Origin: a virus | Reading direction: 5' to 3' (one strand) | DNA length: 29,709 nucleotides | IMG/VR virus record: IMGVR_UViG_3300030098_002231 | Coordinates: 1 to 29,709 of that record | Part shown: positions 23,996 through 29,584 of the stretch, one piece after another | Position numbering within the stretch: the first letter of the stretch is position 1 | Layout of the letters: every line of letters starts with the position of its first letter | Notes under the pieces: generated by a model | Told to the model about the DNA's origin: nothing | The model's database searches: none | What the model saw: the letters and a program-made list of their open reading frames with translations, nothing else | Program-made: the position numbers and the translations under genes

Positions 23996-24738
23996 GCTTT
24001 AGACCAAGGTTAAATAAATTTGTATATGATTTTATTAACTACCACAAGAGGTCAAATGTGGTGGGAATTATTTCTGATACCCACTATCCTTTTGCTCATA
24101 AAGACCATCTACAATTTCTTTATGAAACTTTTAATAAATTTCAAGTAAATAGAGTTATTCATATTGGAGACCTCGTAGATGGCTCAGCTTGGAATATGTG
24201 GGAAAAAGACTCAGATATGCCATCAGGAGGTAAAGAGGCTGAAATGGCTCAAAAAGATATAGATAGACTATTTAAGACTTTTGGCTCAGGAGATTTAATG
24301 ATGGGCAACCATGATGAATTAATCAACAGGCGAATGTTGAAACATTCTATCCCTAAGAAATTTTATAAGTCTTTTGCTGAGGCTTGGAACTTTCCTAAGG
24401 GGTGGAAGACTCATAATTATTTAGAGATAGATAATGTATTATACTTACATGGTACTGGTAAGAGTGGTCAAAATGCAGCAGTCTCGTTTATGCAAGACTA
24501 TAGACAATCAGTAGTAATAGGTCATACTCATAGCTCAGGAGGAGTTAATTATAGAGCCTCTTATAAAGAGCTGTGCTTTGCTCTTAATGTAGGATGTTTA
24601 ATAGGAAATGGTTTAGCTTTTGCTTATGGTAAAAACTTTAGTAAAAAGCCTACTCTAGGCTGTGGTATAGTAGTAGATGGTAAACATGGTTTTTTTATTC
24701 CTATGGATTTAGGTAAAAAAATAACTTATTCAAAGTAA
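23992..24738 (+). CDS. Calcineurin-like metallophosphoesterase
   Basis: 248 residues with all five metal-site motifs of the calcineurin-like phosphoesterase superfamily: SDTHYP (D29, H31), GDLVD (D60), GNHDE (N106, H107), HG (H153) and GHTH (H178, H180). The enzyme is therefore probably active on phosphate esters or phosphodiesters with two bound metals. Members of this family in phages include nucleotide and RNA phosphatases; the substrate here cannot be read from sequence. It is the last gene of the late block, and about 190 bases of regulatory-looking DNA follow. Confidence 0.88.
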   Translation: MSFRPRLNKFVYDFINYHKRSNVVGIISDTHYPFAHKDHLQFLYETFNKFQVNRVIHIGDLVDGSAWNMWEKDSDMPSGGKEAEMAQKDIDRLFKTFGSGDLMMGNHDELINRRMLKHSIPKKFYKSFAEAWNFPKGWKTHNYLEIDNVLYLHGTGKSGQNAAVSFMQDYRQSVVIGHTHSSGGVNYRASYKELCFALNVGCLIGNGLAFAYGKNFSKKPTLGCGIVVDGKHGFFIPMDLGKKITYSK

Positions 24739-24775
24739 TTAACAATTTAAAGTTAATAACAAAGTACTAAATAAT

Positions 24776-24806
24776 TTTTTTAAAAGTATATGTATTATTT
24801 ACTTTG
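24776..24806 (+). promoter_or_regulatory. Possible early promoter
   Basis: TTACTTTG (24799-24806) matches the Bacteroidetes -7 element TAnnTTTG except at position 2. About 19 bases upstream lies a TTTTT stretch (24776-24780) in place of the -33 TTG. The site falls in the 193-base gap between the late block and the early block, where a promoter is expected, and would start transcription near 24813, just before the ATG at 24827. Confidence 0.4.
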
Positions 24807-24826
24807 TGGAAACAAAAACAAATACC

Positions 24827-24913
24827 ATGGAAAAATTATTATTTTTTATTATTAAGCTAGGCTTTTTATATTTTATAGGTAGATTTTTAGTTACTATTAT
24901 ATTTGGAGTATAG
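24827..24913 (+). CDS. Tiny membrane peptide, first gene of the early block
   Basis: A 28-residue ORF starting at an ATG with A-rich upstream sequence. The product, MEKLLFFIIKLGFLYFIGRF followed by LVTIIFGV, is a single hydrophobic helix with basic residues at one third and two thirds. It sits directly after the proposed early promoter. Short AT-rich ORFs encode such hydrophobic peptides easily by chance, so the call is tentative; position and start context are the main support. Confidence 0.4.
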   Translation: MEKLLFFIIKLGFLYFIGRFLVTIIFGV

Positions 24914-24931
24914 AGATGGGGGGTAAGTAGT

Positions 24932-25282
24932 ATGGTTTACTCTGTTTATATTTGTAGAATGTTTATGGATGAACTATACTACTTACTAGAGTCTAATGGT
25001 ATATGCTTACAGGATGAGCAAACCGAGAGAAATAATGCTATTCATGTTTTATTACAATTAAAAAAGAAAAAAGCTAAAAAGCATATACACCAAGTTTTAA
25101 AAGATAAAGATATAATAGATGTTTACAGAAAAAAAGGAGTTCAGGGGATTAAAAAGTACATTAATAGGAATGTTTGTTATTTATATGATACGAATTTTGT
25201 GTATAATATATTATTTCATCATTACAAAAACAACTGGAGAGAAATAGAAATACTAATAAAACATAAAATCAATGACTATTAA
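24932..25282 (+). CDS. Hypothetical early protein, about 105-116 residues
   Basis: Not recognised. Several starts are possible: ATG at 24932 (116 residues), 24959 or 24965. The version beginning MDELYYLLESNG at 24965 looks the most natural as a protein start. The product is basic with a lysine-rich helix (LLQLKKKKAKKHIHQVLKDKD) and an aromatic C-terminal part (YLYDTNFVYNILFHHYKNNWREIEILIKHK). It has no membrane segment or motif. It overlaps the next gene by 11 bases. A small nucleic-acid-binding or host-takeover protein is possible but not supported by motifs. Confidence 0.6.
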   Translation: MVYSVYICRMFMDELYYLLESNGICLQDEQTERNNAIHVLLQLKKKKAKKHIHQVLKDKDIIDVYRKKGVQGIKKYINRNVCYLYDTNFVYNILFHHYKNNWREIEILIKHKINDY

Positions 25283-25586
25283 AAAATTTACTGATAAAGA
25301 ATCAAATAATATACTCTCTACTGTAGAGAAGCTATTTGCTCTTATGAATGATTGTGAAAGGAAAGCTATTTTATTTAAAATGGGATTACCTAAAAATGAA
25401 ATAGAGGATATGGATTCAATAGAACAAAATAAAAAAGTAAAAGAGTTTTATACTTTGTTAGTTAATGATTTTGATATGAATAATCCCCCTGATTTAGATG
25501 TAAAATATAAAGAAATATCTAGGTATTTAAGTGGTAAAAATAAAGATACATTAAAAACAGAAATAGAAAATTACAAAAAGCTATAA
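25272..25586 (+). CDS. Hypothetical early protein, 104 residues
   Basis: Not recognised. The protein appears all-helical and moderately charged (KESNNILSTVEKLFALMNDCERKAILFKMGLPKNEIEDM ... VKYKEISRYLSGKNKDTLKTEIENYKKL). It has no signal peptide, membrane segment or cysteine pair; a single Cys is at about 28. It overlaps the preceding gene by 11 bases and is followed two bases later by a 58-residue gene. Codon use is that of the rest of the phage. Confidence 0.6.
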   Translation: MTIKKFTDKESNNILSTVEKLFALMNDCERKAILFKMGLPKNEIEDMDSIEQNKKVKEFYTLLVNDFDMNNPPDLDVKYKEISRYLSGKNKDTLKTEIENYKKL

Positions 25587-25588
25587 CT

Positions 25589-25765
25589 ATGGAGAAACTA
25601 ACTGAAAGAGATTATAATTTATTATTATCAATGCTCTTAAAAAAGAAACTAAACAGAGAGGATGAATCTGCTTTAGATTTAGTTAAATTAAAATTATTAT
25701 ATAAAGTAAATAGATTAAAGGATTTTTATTATGACAAGAGACAAATTAAAAGAAATATACAATAA
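25589..25765 (+). CDS. Small helical early protein, 58 residues
   Basis: This ORF starts two bases after the previous stop and fills the 144-base gap before the next gene, which it overlaps by 35 bases. The product is helical and basic: MEKLTERDYNLLLSMLLKKK, then LNREDESALDLVKLKLLYKV, and a basic tail. The ELTERDYN..LL..L pattern is that of a short helical hairpin. Gap-filling position and phage-like codon use are the evidence; the long overlap with the next gene leaves some doubt. Confidence 0.5.
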   Translation: MEKLTERDYNLLLSMLLKKKLNREDESALDLVKLKLLYKVNRLKDFYYDKRQIKRNIQ

Positions 25766-26144
25766 ATATAATCTAGACAAAGATGATATTTTTATATTAA
25801 AATTTGGAGCTAAACAGACTCCAGTAATTCGTAGAGCTGGAGTAGAAAAAATACAAGCTCATCTAAAGATAGAGGTAAATTTTAAAATAGAGAGTAAATC
25901 AGATGACCATAAGAGCTGTATAATACTAGCTACTGGATGTATATTTAAAACTGGAGAGAGAGGAGAGAAAATACCTTCTAGAATGTGTCAAAGTTATGGA
26001 GAGGTGTCTCCAGCTAATAATACAAATAATTATCCTATAGCTATGGCTGAAAAAAGAGCTTTAGCTAGAGTAATTTTAAAAATGGCTAATTTATTCGGAG
26101 TTTACTCAGAAGATGAGGCAGAAGATTTCAAATCAAATGGATAA
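25731..26144 (+). CDS. Putative ssDNA-annealing or recombination-type early protein
   Basis: 137 residues. The N-terminal part is helical (TRDKLKEIYNKYNLDKDDIF), then KFGAKQTPVIRRAGVEKIQAHLKIEVNFKIES, a beta-rich section, and a closing GEVSPANNTNNYPIAMAEKRALARVILKMANLFGVYSEDEAEDF (about 90-132). The 'YP-x-AMAEKRAL-x-RVILK' helix resembles the core helix seen in phage annealing/Rad52-like and related unnamed recombination proteins. Its place among ssDNA-binding and replication genes agrees. I am not certain of the family; an uncharacterised phage protein without annealing activity is equally possible. Confidence 0.55.
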   Translation: MTRDKLKEIYNKYNLDKDDIFILKFGAKQTPVIRRAGVEKIQAHLKIEVNFKIESKSDDHKSCIILATGCIFKTGERGEKIPSRMCQSYGEVSPANNTNNYPIAMAEKRALARVILKMANLFGVYSEDEAEDFKSNG

Positions 26145-26382
26145 AGATTTTATTAAATATACTTGGATTATAATAACCGAGAATCTTAAAGATAAATGTT
26201 TAAATGAGATGCTAATAACTTGTACAAAAGATGAGATTAAAGATGTGTTATTAGATTTAAAAAAAGATAATAATATAAATTTTATTCAACATTTTATATA
26301 TAAATCTGATGAGTATTATATGTATAGAGAGGGGGATAATTATGATTCTAATAAAGATTACATAAATGAGGACAATAGATAG
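26137..26382 (+). CDS. Hypothetical acidic early protein, 81 residues
   Basis: Not recognised. I chose the ATG at 26137, with CAAATCAAATG context and an eight-base overlap with the upstream gene; an earlier in-frame ATG at 26113 would add eight residues. The product has a helical part (KYTWIIITENLKDKCLNEMLI), a short strand and a very acidic, aromatic end (YMYREGDNYDSNKDYINEDNR). There is no membrane segment or motif. It overlaps the next gene by 17 bases. Acidic small phage proteins are sometimes DNA mimics, but there is no specific evidence here. Confidence 0.55.
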   Translation: MDKDFIKYTWIIITENLKDKCLNEMLITCTKDEIKDVLLDLKKDNNINFIQHFIYKSDEYYMYREGDNYDSNKDYINEDNR

Positions 26383-26806
26383 GCTGGTTCGTATATCTTG
26401 CTATTATAATAAAGTTAAATTTGCTGATTTTCATAATGTCTATACTAATCCTAGGACTAAAGATGCTAGAGCTATGGTGTATCATATATTACATCATTAT
26501 GAGAATTATGGAGTTTCAGAGATAGCAGAAGCCTTCAATAAAGAGCTGCCTTTTGTAAAAAATTTAATAGAGTATCATTATACTGAATATGATGTAATCC
26601 ATCATTATACTAAAATGTATCATAATATATTCACTCAGTTTACTAACTGGAATAATAGTTCTTTAGATTTAGCTTACAGTATTATAAAAACTAAGTATGA
26701 CTATGACTATGATATAAAGTATGAGTCTTTATTAAATGAGAATAATAAACTAAATGAGAAAATAAATATATTAAAAAGAAAAAATAAAAAATTATGTATA
26801 AATTAA
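26366..26806 (+). CDS. DnaA C-terminal-like HTH protein with coiled coil
   Basis: 146 residues. Residues 28-72 (NPRTKDARAMVYHILHHYENYGVSEIAEAFNKELPFVKNLIEYH) match the plan of the DnaA domain IV DNA-binding helix-turn-helix: 'R...V.AR....YL...  ..S...I...F.....V'. The DnaA DHxTV signature is not conserved (KELPFV instead). A C-terminal coiled coil follows (about 116-143, NKLNEKINILKRKNKK). The gene lies four genes upstream of a replisome-organiser-like gene, so an origin-binding or early-regulator role fits. The HTH call is by pattern; homology to DnaA is tentative. Confidence 0.55.
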   Translation: MRTIDRLVRISCYYNKVKFADFHNVYTNPRTKDARAMVYHILHHYENYGVSEIAEAFNKELPFVKNLIEYHYTEYDVIHHYTKMYHNIFTQFTNWNNSSLDLAYSIIKTKYDYDYDIKYESLLNENNKLNEKINILKRKNKKLCIN

Positions 26807-27138
26807 GAGGTAAAGTATTAAATAAAAGAACTGAGGATATAAATACCAAAAAAGGAGATTTTAAAAAAATGTTATTTGAAATTGAAGAAAGTGAAACAGG
26901 TTTTAATCATAATTATCAGTTTGAGATTTTTGGAGATGAAAGTATAGTCATGTTTAAAGATAAGATAGTAGAGGGAAAGTTTATAAATGTAGAATTTTAT
27001 ATAAAATCAAATGAATGGAAGGGGAGATACTTTAATACTCTAGTCCCTAAACATATACACCTAGAGGGGGGGATAGTTTCAGATTTTGTTCTTAGGAAAG
27101 CAAATAAAAAAGAGATTAAAAATGATTTAGATTTTTAA
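26794..27138 (+). CDS. DUF3127-like OB-fold ssDNA-binding protein
   Basis: 114 residues resembling DUF3127, a Bacteroidetes family with an OB fold, likely to bind single-stranded DNA. Recognisable elements: MYKLRGKVLNKRTEDINTKKGDFKKMLFEIEE (N-terminal strands with the 'GF-x-K-x-x-F/L-I' pattern), NYQFEIFGDES, the central KIVEGKFINVEFYIKSNEWKGRYFNTLV (about 57-84, with the family's 'G-x-x-V-x-V-x-F-x-I-x-x-x-EW-x-x-x-YFN'). The C-terminus is charged and ends NDLDF, similar to the acidic tail of SSB proteins that contacts partners. It overlaps the HTH gene by 13 bases. Confidence 0.75.
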   Translation: MYKLRGKVLNKRTEDINTKKGDFKKMLFEIEESETGFNHNYQFEIFGDESIVMFKDKIVEGKFINVEFYIKSNEWKGRYFNTLVPKHIHLEGGIVSDFVLRKANKKEIKNDLDF

Positions 27139-27140
27139 TT

Positions 27141-27230
27141 ATGGATAAAGATATAGAAAAACTATCTAGAATAATAATTACAATAGTTAGTATAATAATA
27201 ATTTTACTTACTTATCTAGCAATTAACTAA
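27141..27230 (+). CDS. Tiny membrane peptide, 29 residues
   Basis: An ORF two bases after the DUF3127-like gene, ending 13 bases before the next gene, in the right position and with ATTATGG start context. The product is one hydrophobic helix: MDKDIEKLSRIIITIVSIII then ILLTYLAIN. Such hydrophobic short ORFs arise readily in AT-rich DNA, but it fits the only space between two otherwise tightly packed genes. Confidence 0.45.
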   Translation: MDKDIEKLSRIIITIVSIIIILLTYLAIN

Positions 27231-27243
27231 AAATGAGAAACAG

Positions 27244-28014
27244 ATGGCAAAATACAGACAACTACATACAACCTTTTGGAATGACCCTTTAATACTGGAT
27301 TTAACTCCTGAACAGAAATACTTTTATATTTATTTACTTACTAATCCTAATGTAAAACAATGTGGAATATATGAGATTTCAGTAAGGCAAATTACCTATC
27401 ATACTGGATATAATAAAGAAACTATAGAGAAACTATTAGAATTATTTGTAAATCTTAATAAGATAGTAATAAGTAAAAAGACTAATGAAATAGCTTTAGT
27501 CAATTTTTTAAAGTATAATTACTCTGCATCTCCTACTATAAAAAAATGTATAGAGAAGGATTTAGATGATGTAAAAAATAAAGAATTAATAAAGTATATA
27601 TACAGTATAGATAGTCTAGATATAGAGTATGTAGGTAATAATAAGAATAAGAATAAGAATAATAAAAAGAATAATAATAAGAATGAGTTACCTAAAACAG
27701 AGGATGAGTTTAGAGAGTATGTAAATAAATTAGAGCATAAGGAGCATCATAAAGATTTCATAGATTACTGGTGTGAAGGTTCTCCTAAAATGAGATTTAC
27801 CTATGAGAAAACTTTTGATATATCTAGAAGGTTATCTAGATGGGCTAATAATCAATACAGTACTAAAAAAAATAAGATTCCTGATTATTTTGATGAGCTT
27901 TTGTATAAAAGGATGGACTTAACAGCTAAAAAAGATTATGAGAATCATTTAAAAGATTTAGGGTATCAGTATTCTTATAATCCTAATAGCGGGGGTAAAT
28001 GGATAAAAAAATGA
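27244..28014 (+). CDS. Replisome-organiser-like replication protein
   Basis: 256 residues. The N-terminal domain (1-110) is a winged-helix type like phage replisome organisers: MAKYRQLHTTFWNDPLILDLTPEQKYFYIYLLTNP, then IYEISVRQITYHTGYNKETIEKLLELFVNLNKIVIS. A low-complexity N/K linker (about 131-147) joins it to a C-terminal domain (about 150-256) with HHKDFIDYWCEGSPKMRFTYEKTFDISRRLSRW, a block I know from Bacteroidetes phage replication proteins. Such proteins bind the origin and recruit host helicase. No phage helicase, loader or polymerase is encoded, so host enzymes must do the rest. The origin may lie in or near this gene, as is common for this protein class; not seen directly. Confidence 0.72.
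   Translation: MAKYRQLHTTFWNDPLILDLTPEQKYFYIYLLTNPNVKQCGIYEISVRQITYHTGYNKETIEKLLELFVNLNKIVISKKTNEIALVNFLKYNYSASPTIKKCIEKDLDDVKNKELIKYIYSIDSLDIEYVGNNKNKNKNNKKNNNKNELPKTEDEFREYVNKLEHKEHHKDFIDYWCEGSPKMRFTYEKTFDISRRLSRWANNQYSTKKNKIPDYFDELLYKRMDLTAKKDYENHLKDLGYQYSYNPNSGGKWIKK
27636..27685 (+). repeat. AATAAG-type microsatellite coding for an Asn/Lys linker
   Basis: Runs of AATAAGAATAAG and related AAT/AAG triplets encode NNKNKNKNNKKNNNKN between the two domains of the replication protein. The triplet basis keeps the frame. In several phage replication genes such repeats coincide with the origin; that is only a possibility here. Confidence 0.75.
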
Positions 28015-28208
28015 GAAAATATAGTTTTATAATATGTTGGATAATTACTATAGGTTTATTACTATATAGTATGAATATCATAAGAGACTTTAATTGTAAC
28101 ATGGATAATCTTAAAGATACATCTGAATTATTATTAATAGACTCTCTACAGTTAGAGATAATGGAAATAGGAGCAGAGCTTGACTCTTTAAATTTAATTA
28201 ATCAATAA
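28011..28208 (+). CDS. Small membrane protein, 65 residues
   Basis: One N-terminal hydrophobic helix (YSFIICWIITIGLLLYSMNII, about 4-24) followed by an acidic helical domain (DFNCNMDNLKDTSELLLIDSLQLEIMEIGAELDSLNLINQ) with a coiled-coil-like Leu/Ile spacing. I chose the ATG at 28011, which overlaps the previous stop as ATGA; an in-frame ATG at 27999 would add four residues. The stop overlaps the next start (TAATG). The single-helix type II topology resembles small host-membrane-targeting phage proteins; no function known. Confidence 0.6.
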   Translation: MRKYSFIICWIITIGLLLYSMNIIRDFNCNMDNLKDTSELLLIDSLQLEIMEIGAELDSLNLINQ

Positions 28209-28399
28209 TGAATATAGAATTACTAACATATAAAGAAGCTAAATCCCTAATGATTAATGATTGGGAATTTTTAGACAGAAAATTATCTGAACATTATAAA
28301 AAAGATGTAATAGCTTTAATTTGTGAAGGAACTAAAAATATATTTTTTGCATACAAAAAAACAGGAGAACCTATAAAAACATTATTGTATAATGATTAA
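28208..28399 (+). CDS. Hypothetical early protein, 63 residues
   Basis: Not recognised. It is a compact alpha/beta-type small protein: a helix (TYKEAKSLMINDWEFLDRKLSEHYKKD), a strand (VIALICEG), and TKNIFFAYKKTGEPIKTLLYND, which looks like a beta hairpin. It has no membrane segment or motif. Its start shares the TAATG overlap with the upstream gene and the end overlaps the HNH gene by eight bases, so it belongs to the early operon. Confidence 0.58.
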   Translation: MNIELLTYKEAKSLMINDWEFLDRKLSEHYKKDVIALICEGTKNIFFAYKKTGEPIKTLLYND

Positions 28400-28727
28400 T
28401 CATAAAAAAGTATATATAGATTATTTCGGATATGCTGTAGGAGATATAATTATATGTGAGGTTTGTAAGCATCAAGTATCTGATATAAATAATTTTAAAG
28501 AAAAGCCTCCAGTATTAAGAGAGGCTGTAGATATTCACCACATAATACCTAGGTCAAAAGGAGGTAGTAATAGAATTAGGGGGAGTAAATATCCTTTAGA
28601 CTTTCCTGAGAATCTTATAGCTTTATGCAGAGAGCATCATATTGAAGCTGAGAGCTGTAAAGAAACTAATAAAAGATTTAGGATAATACATTTAAAAAAT
28701 ATAATTAATAAGATACAAAATGGCTAA
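28392..28727 (+). CDS. HNH nuclease, early region
   Basis: 111 residues with a full HNH motif: C22-E-V-C25 zinc knuckle, VDIHHIIPRSKGGSN (H49, H50) and ENLIALCREHH (N74, C79, H82, H83). It is a compact zinc-supported His-Me finger nuclease. The 20-residue insert between the first and second halves (RIRGSKYPLDF) is a modest extension. The gene sits in the early operon, not next to the terminase, so it may act in recombination, host DNA degradation or as a free-standing homing nuclease. It overlaps both neighbours by eight bases. Confidence 0.83.
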   Translation: MINHKKVYIDYFGYAVGDIIICEVCKHQVSDINNFKEKPPVLREAVDIHHIIPRSKGGSNRIRGSKYPLDFPENLIALCREHHIEAESCKETNKRFRIIHLKNIINKIQNG

Positions 28728-28905
28728 GAATAAATTAAATATAGAAAATGAGATGGTAGAGTACTTCACTCATATAGGAGAGAGAGCTGTGATATATAAT
28801 AAAAAGATTAATAAAGAGATAGAAGGACTTGAAAAATTTAATAAAGAACAGAAGAAAATTATAAAAGAATTTTTTTTACATATACTAAAGGAGTTAGATA
28901 AATGA
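28720..28905 (+). CDS. Small charged early protein, 61 residues
   Basis: Not recognised. A lysine/glutamate-rich helical protein: NKLNIENEMVEYFTHIGERAVIYNKK, then INKEIEGLEKFNKEQKKIIKEFFLHILKELDK with coiled-coil-like spacing. There is no membrane segment or cysteine. It overlaps the HNH gene by eight bases and shares the ATGA overlap with the tiny ORF after it. Confidence 0.55.
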   Translation: MAKNKLNIENEMVEYFTHIGERAVIYNKKINKEIEGLEKFNKEQKKIIKEFFLHILKELDK

Positions 28906-28991
28906 AAATAATTAACTATATTTGTAGTTCCTCTTATGAGGTTTTTGTATTTGTTTCTATTGTAGAGGCCTTTATGCTATTCAGTATTTAG
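28902..28991 (+). CDS. Possible tiny ORF, 29 residues
   Basis: An ORF with the ATGA overlap to the upstream gene gives a hydrophobic peptide beginning MKIINYICSSSYEVFVFVSI. It ends in the 3' arm of a hairpin (28962-28999). The overlapping start suggests translation, but length and hydrophobicity allow a chance ORF. Confidence 0.3.
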   Translation: MKIINYICSSSYEVFVFVSIVEAFMLFSI

Positions 28992-29004
28992 GCCTTTACT
29001 TTTT
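28962..29004 (+). terminator. Hairpin with T tract, terminator or attenuator
   Basis: GTAGAGGCCT (28962-28971) pairs with AGGCCTTTAC (28990-28999), ten pairs including one G-T, around an 18-base loop, followed by TTTTT (29000-29004). It is more G/C-rich than its surroundings and lies 11 bases before the next ATG. It may end the early transcript or attenuate reading into the last two genes. Confidence 0.55.
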
Positions 29005-29015
29005 ATATATATACT

Positions 29016-29240
29016 ATGGATGAAATTAATATAGATGATTTGATAAAAATGGCTGGAGGTAATGTGTATGATACTGAGTATTCTCATAAACTTACTATAA
29101 GCTGTAAGGATAGTACTTATAAATTATTTAAGGAATTAAAAAAGAAATTACTTTTAATGGATATAAAGGTAAACAATGCTCAGTTATTTGAGTTTATGGT
29201 AATAGAGTTATATAATAGTAATTTAAATAGTTTGTCCTAA
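29016..29240 (+). CDS. Hypothetical protein, 74 residues
   Basis: Not recognised. It is acidic at the start (MDEINIDDLIKMAGG) and then YSHKLTISCKDSTYKLFKELKKKLLLMDIKVNNAQLFEFMVIELYN. A short strand followed by two helices resembles the plan of small ribbon-helix-helix DNA-binding proteins, and a 'strand plus helices with conserved I-x-x-A/F-x-x-F-M' layout is common there. This is a weak similarity. It shares the TAATG overlap with the HNH gene next to it, and follows a hairpin. Confidence 0.55.
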   Translation: MDEINIDDLIKMAGGNVYDTEYSHKLTISCKDSTYKLFKELKKKLLLMDIKVNNAQLFEFMVIELYNSNLNSLS

Positions 29241-29584
29241 TGCCTTATCTACCTACTACTACTAAATATAAATGGATAAGAAAATTAAAGAAGGACTATA
29301 ATAAATCTTATTCATCTCCTGAATTAGCTAAGGAGTATAATACTACTAGATGGAAAAAATTAAGGAGTTATTTTATTAAGAGAAATCCTTTGTGTGTTAT
29401 ATGTAAAAGGAATGATAGAATCAAAGAAGCTGTACTAGTAGACCATATTAAAGAGGTAGCTGATGGAGGAGGTATGTATGAGTATAATAACTTGCAAAGT
29501 TTATGTGACCCATGTCACAGGAGTAAAACTAGTTTAGCTGTACATAAAAGATATAAAAATAAATTAAAAAACAATACACCTTAA
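29240..29584 (+). CDS. Terminase-associated HNH endonuclease
   Basis: 114 residues: NTTRWKKLRSYFIKRNPLCVIC (about 34-55) with the usual 'W-x-x-LR-x-x-x-x-x-x-x-P-x-C' start, C52/C55, VDHIKEVADGGG (D68, H69), NNLQSLCDPCHRSKT (N83/N84, C89, C92, H93, K96). This is the class of HNH protein that in HK97-like phages is encoded beside the terminase and is needed for cos cleavage. If the window ends join, it is about 240 bases upstream of the Mom-like and terminase genes, the expected place. The last residues are basic. Confidence 0.87.
   Translation: MPYLPTTTKYKWIRKLKKDYNKSYSSPELAKEYNTTRWKKLRSYFIKRNPLCVICKRNDRIKEAVLVDHIKEVADGGGMYEYNNLQSLCDPCHRSKTSLAVHKRYKNKLKNNTP

Noticed and set aside
24947-24954. 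TATATTTG, exact match to the -7 element
   Set aside because: There is no TTG 19-21 bases upstream, it lies inside an open frame, and such 8-mers are expected tens of times by chance at this composition.
27636-27685. Possible CRISPR-like or iteron array
   Set aside because: The repeat is a triplet microsatellite within a coding linker, with no spacers and no regular iteron spacing.
28917-28924. Another TATATTTG, exact match to the -7 element
   Set aside because: There is no suitable -33 TTG and no gene start at the right distance other than across a hairpin.
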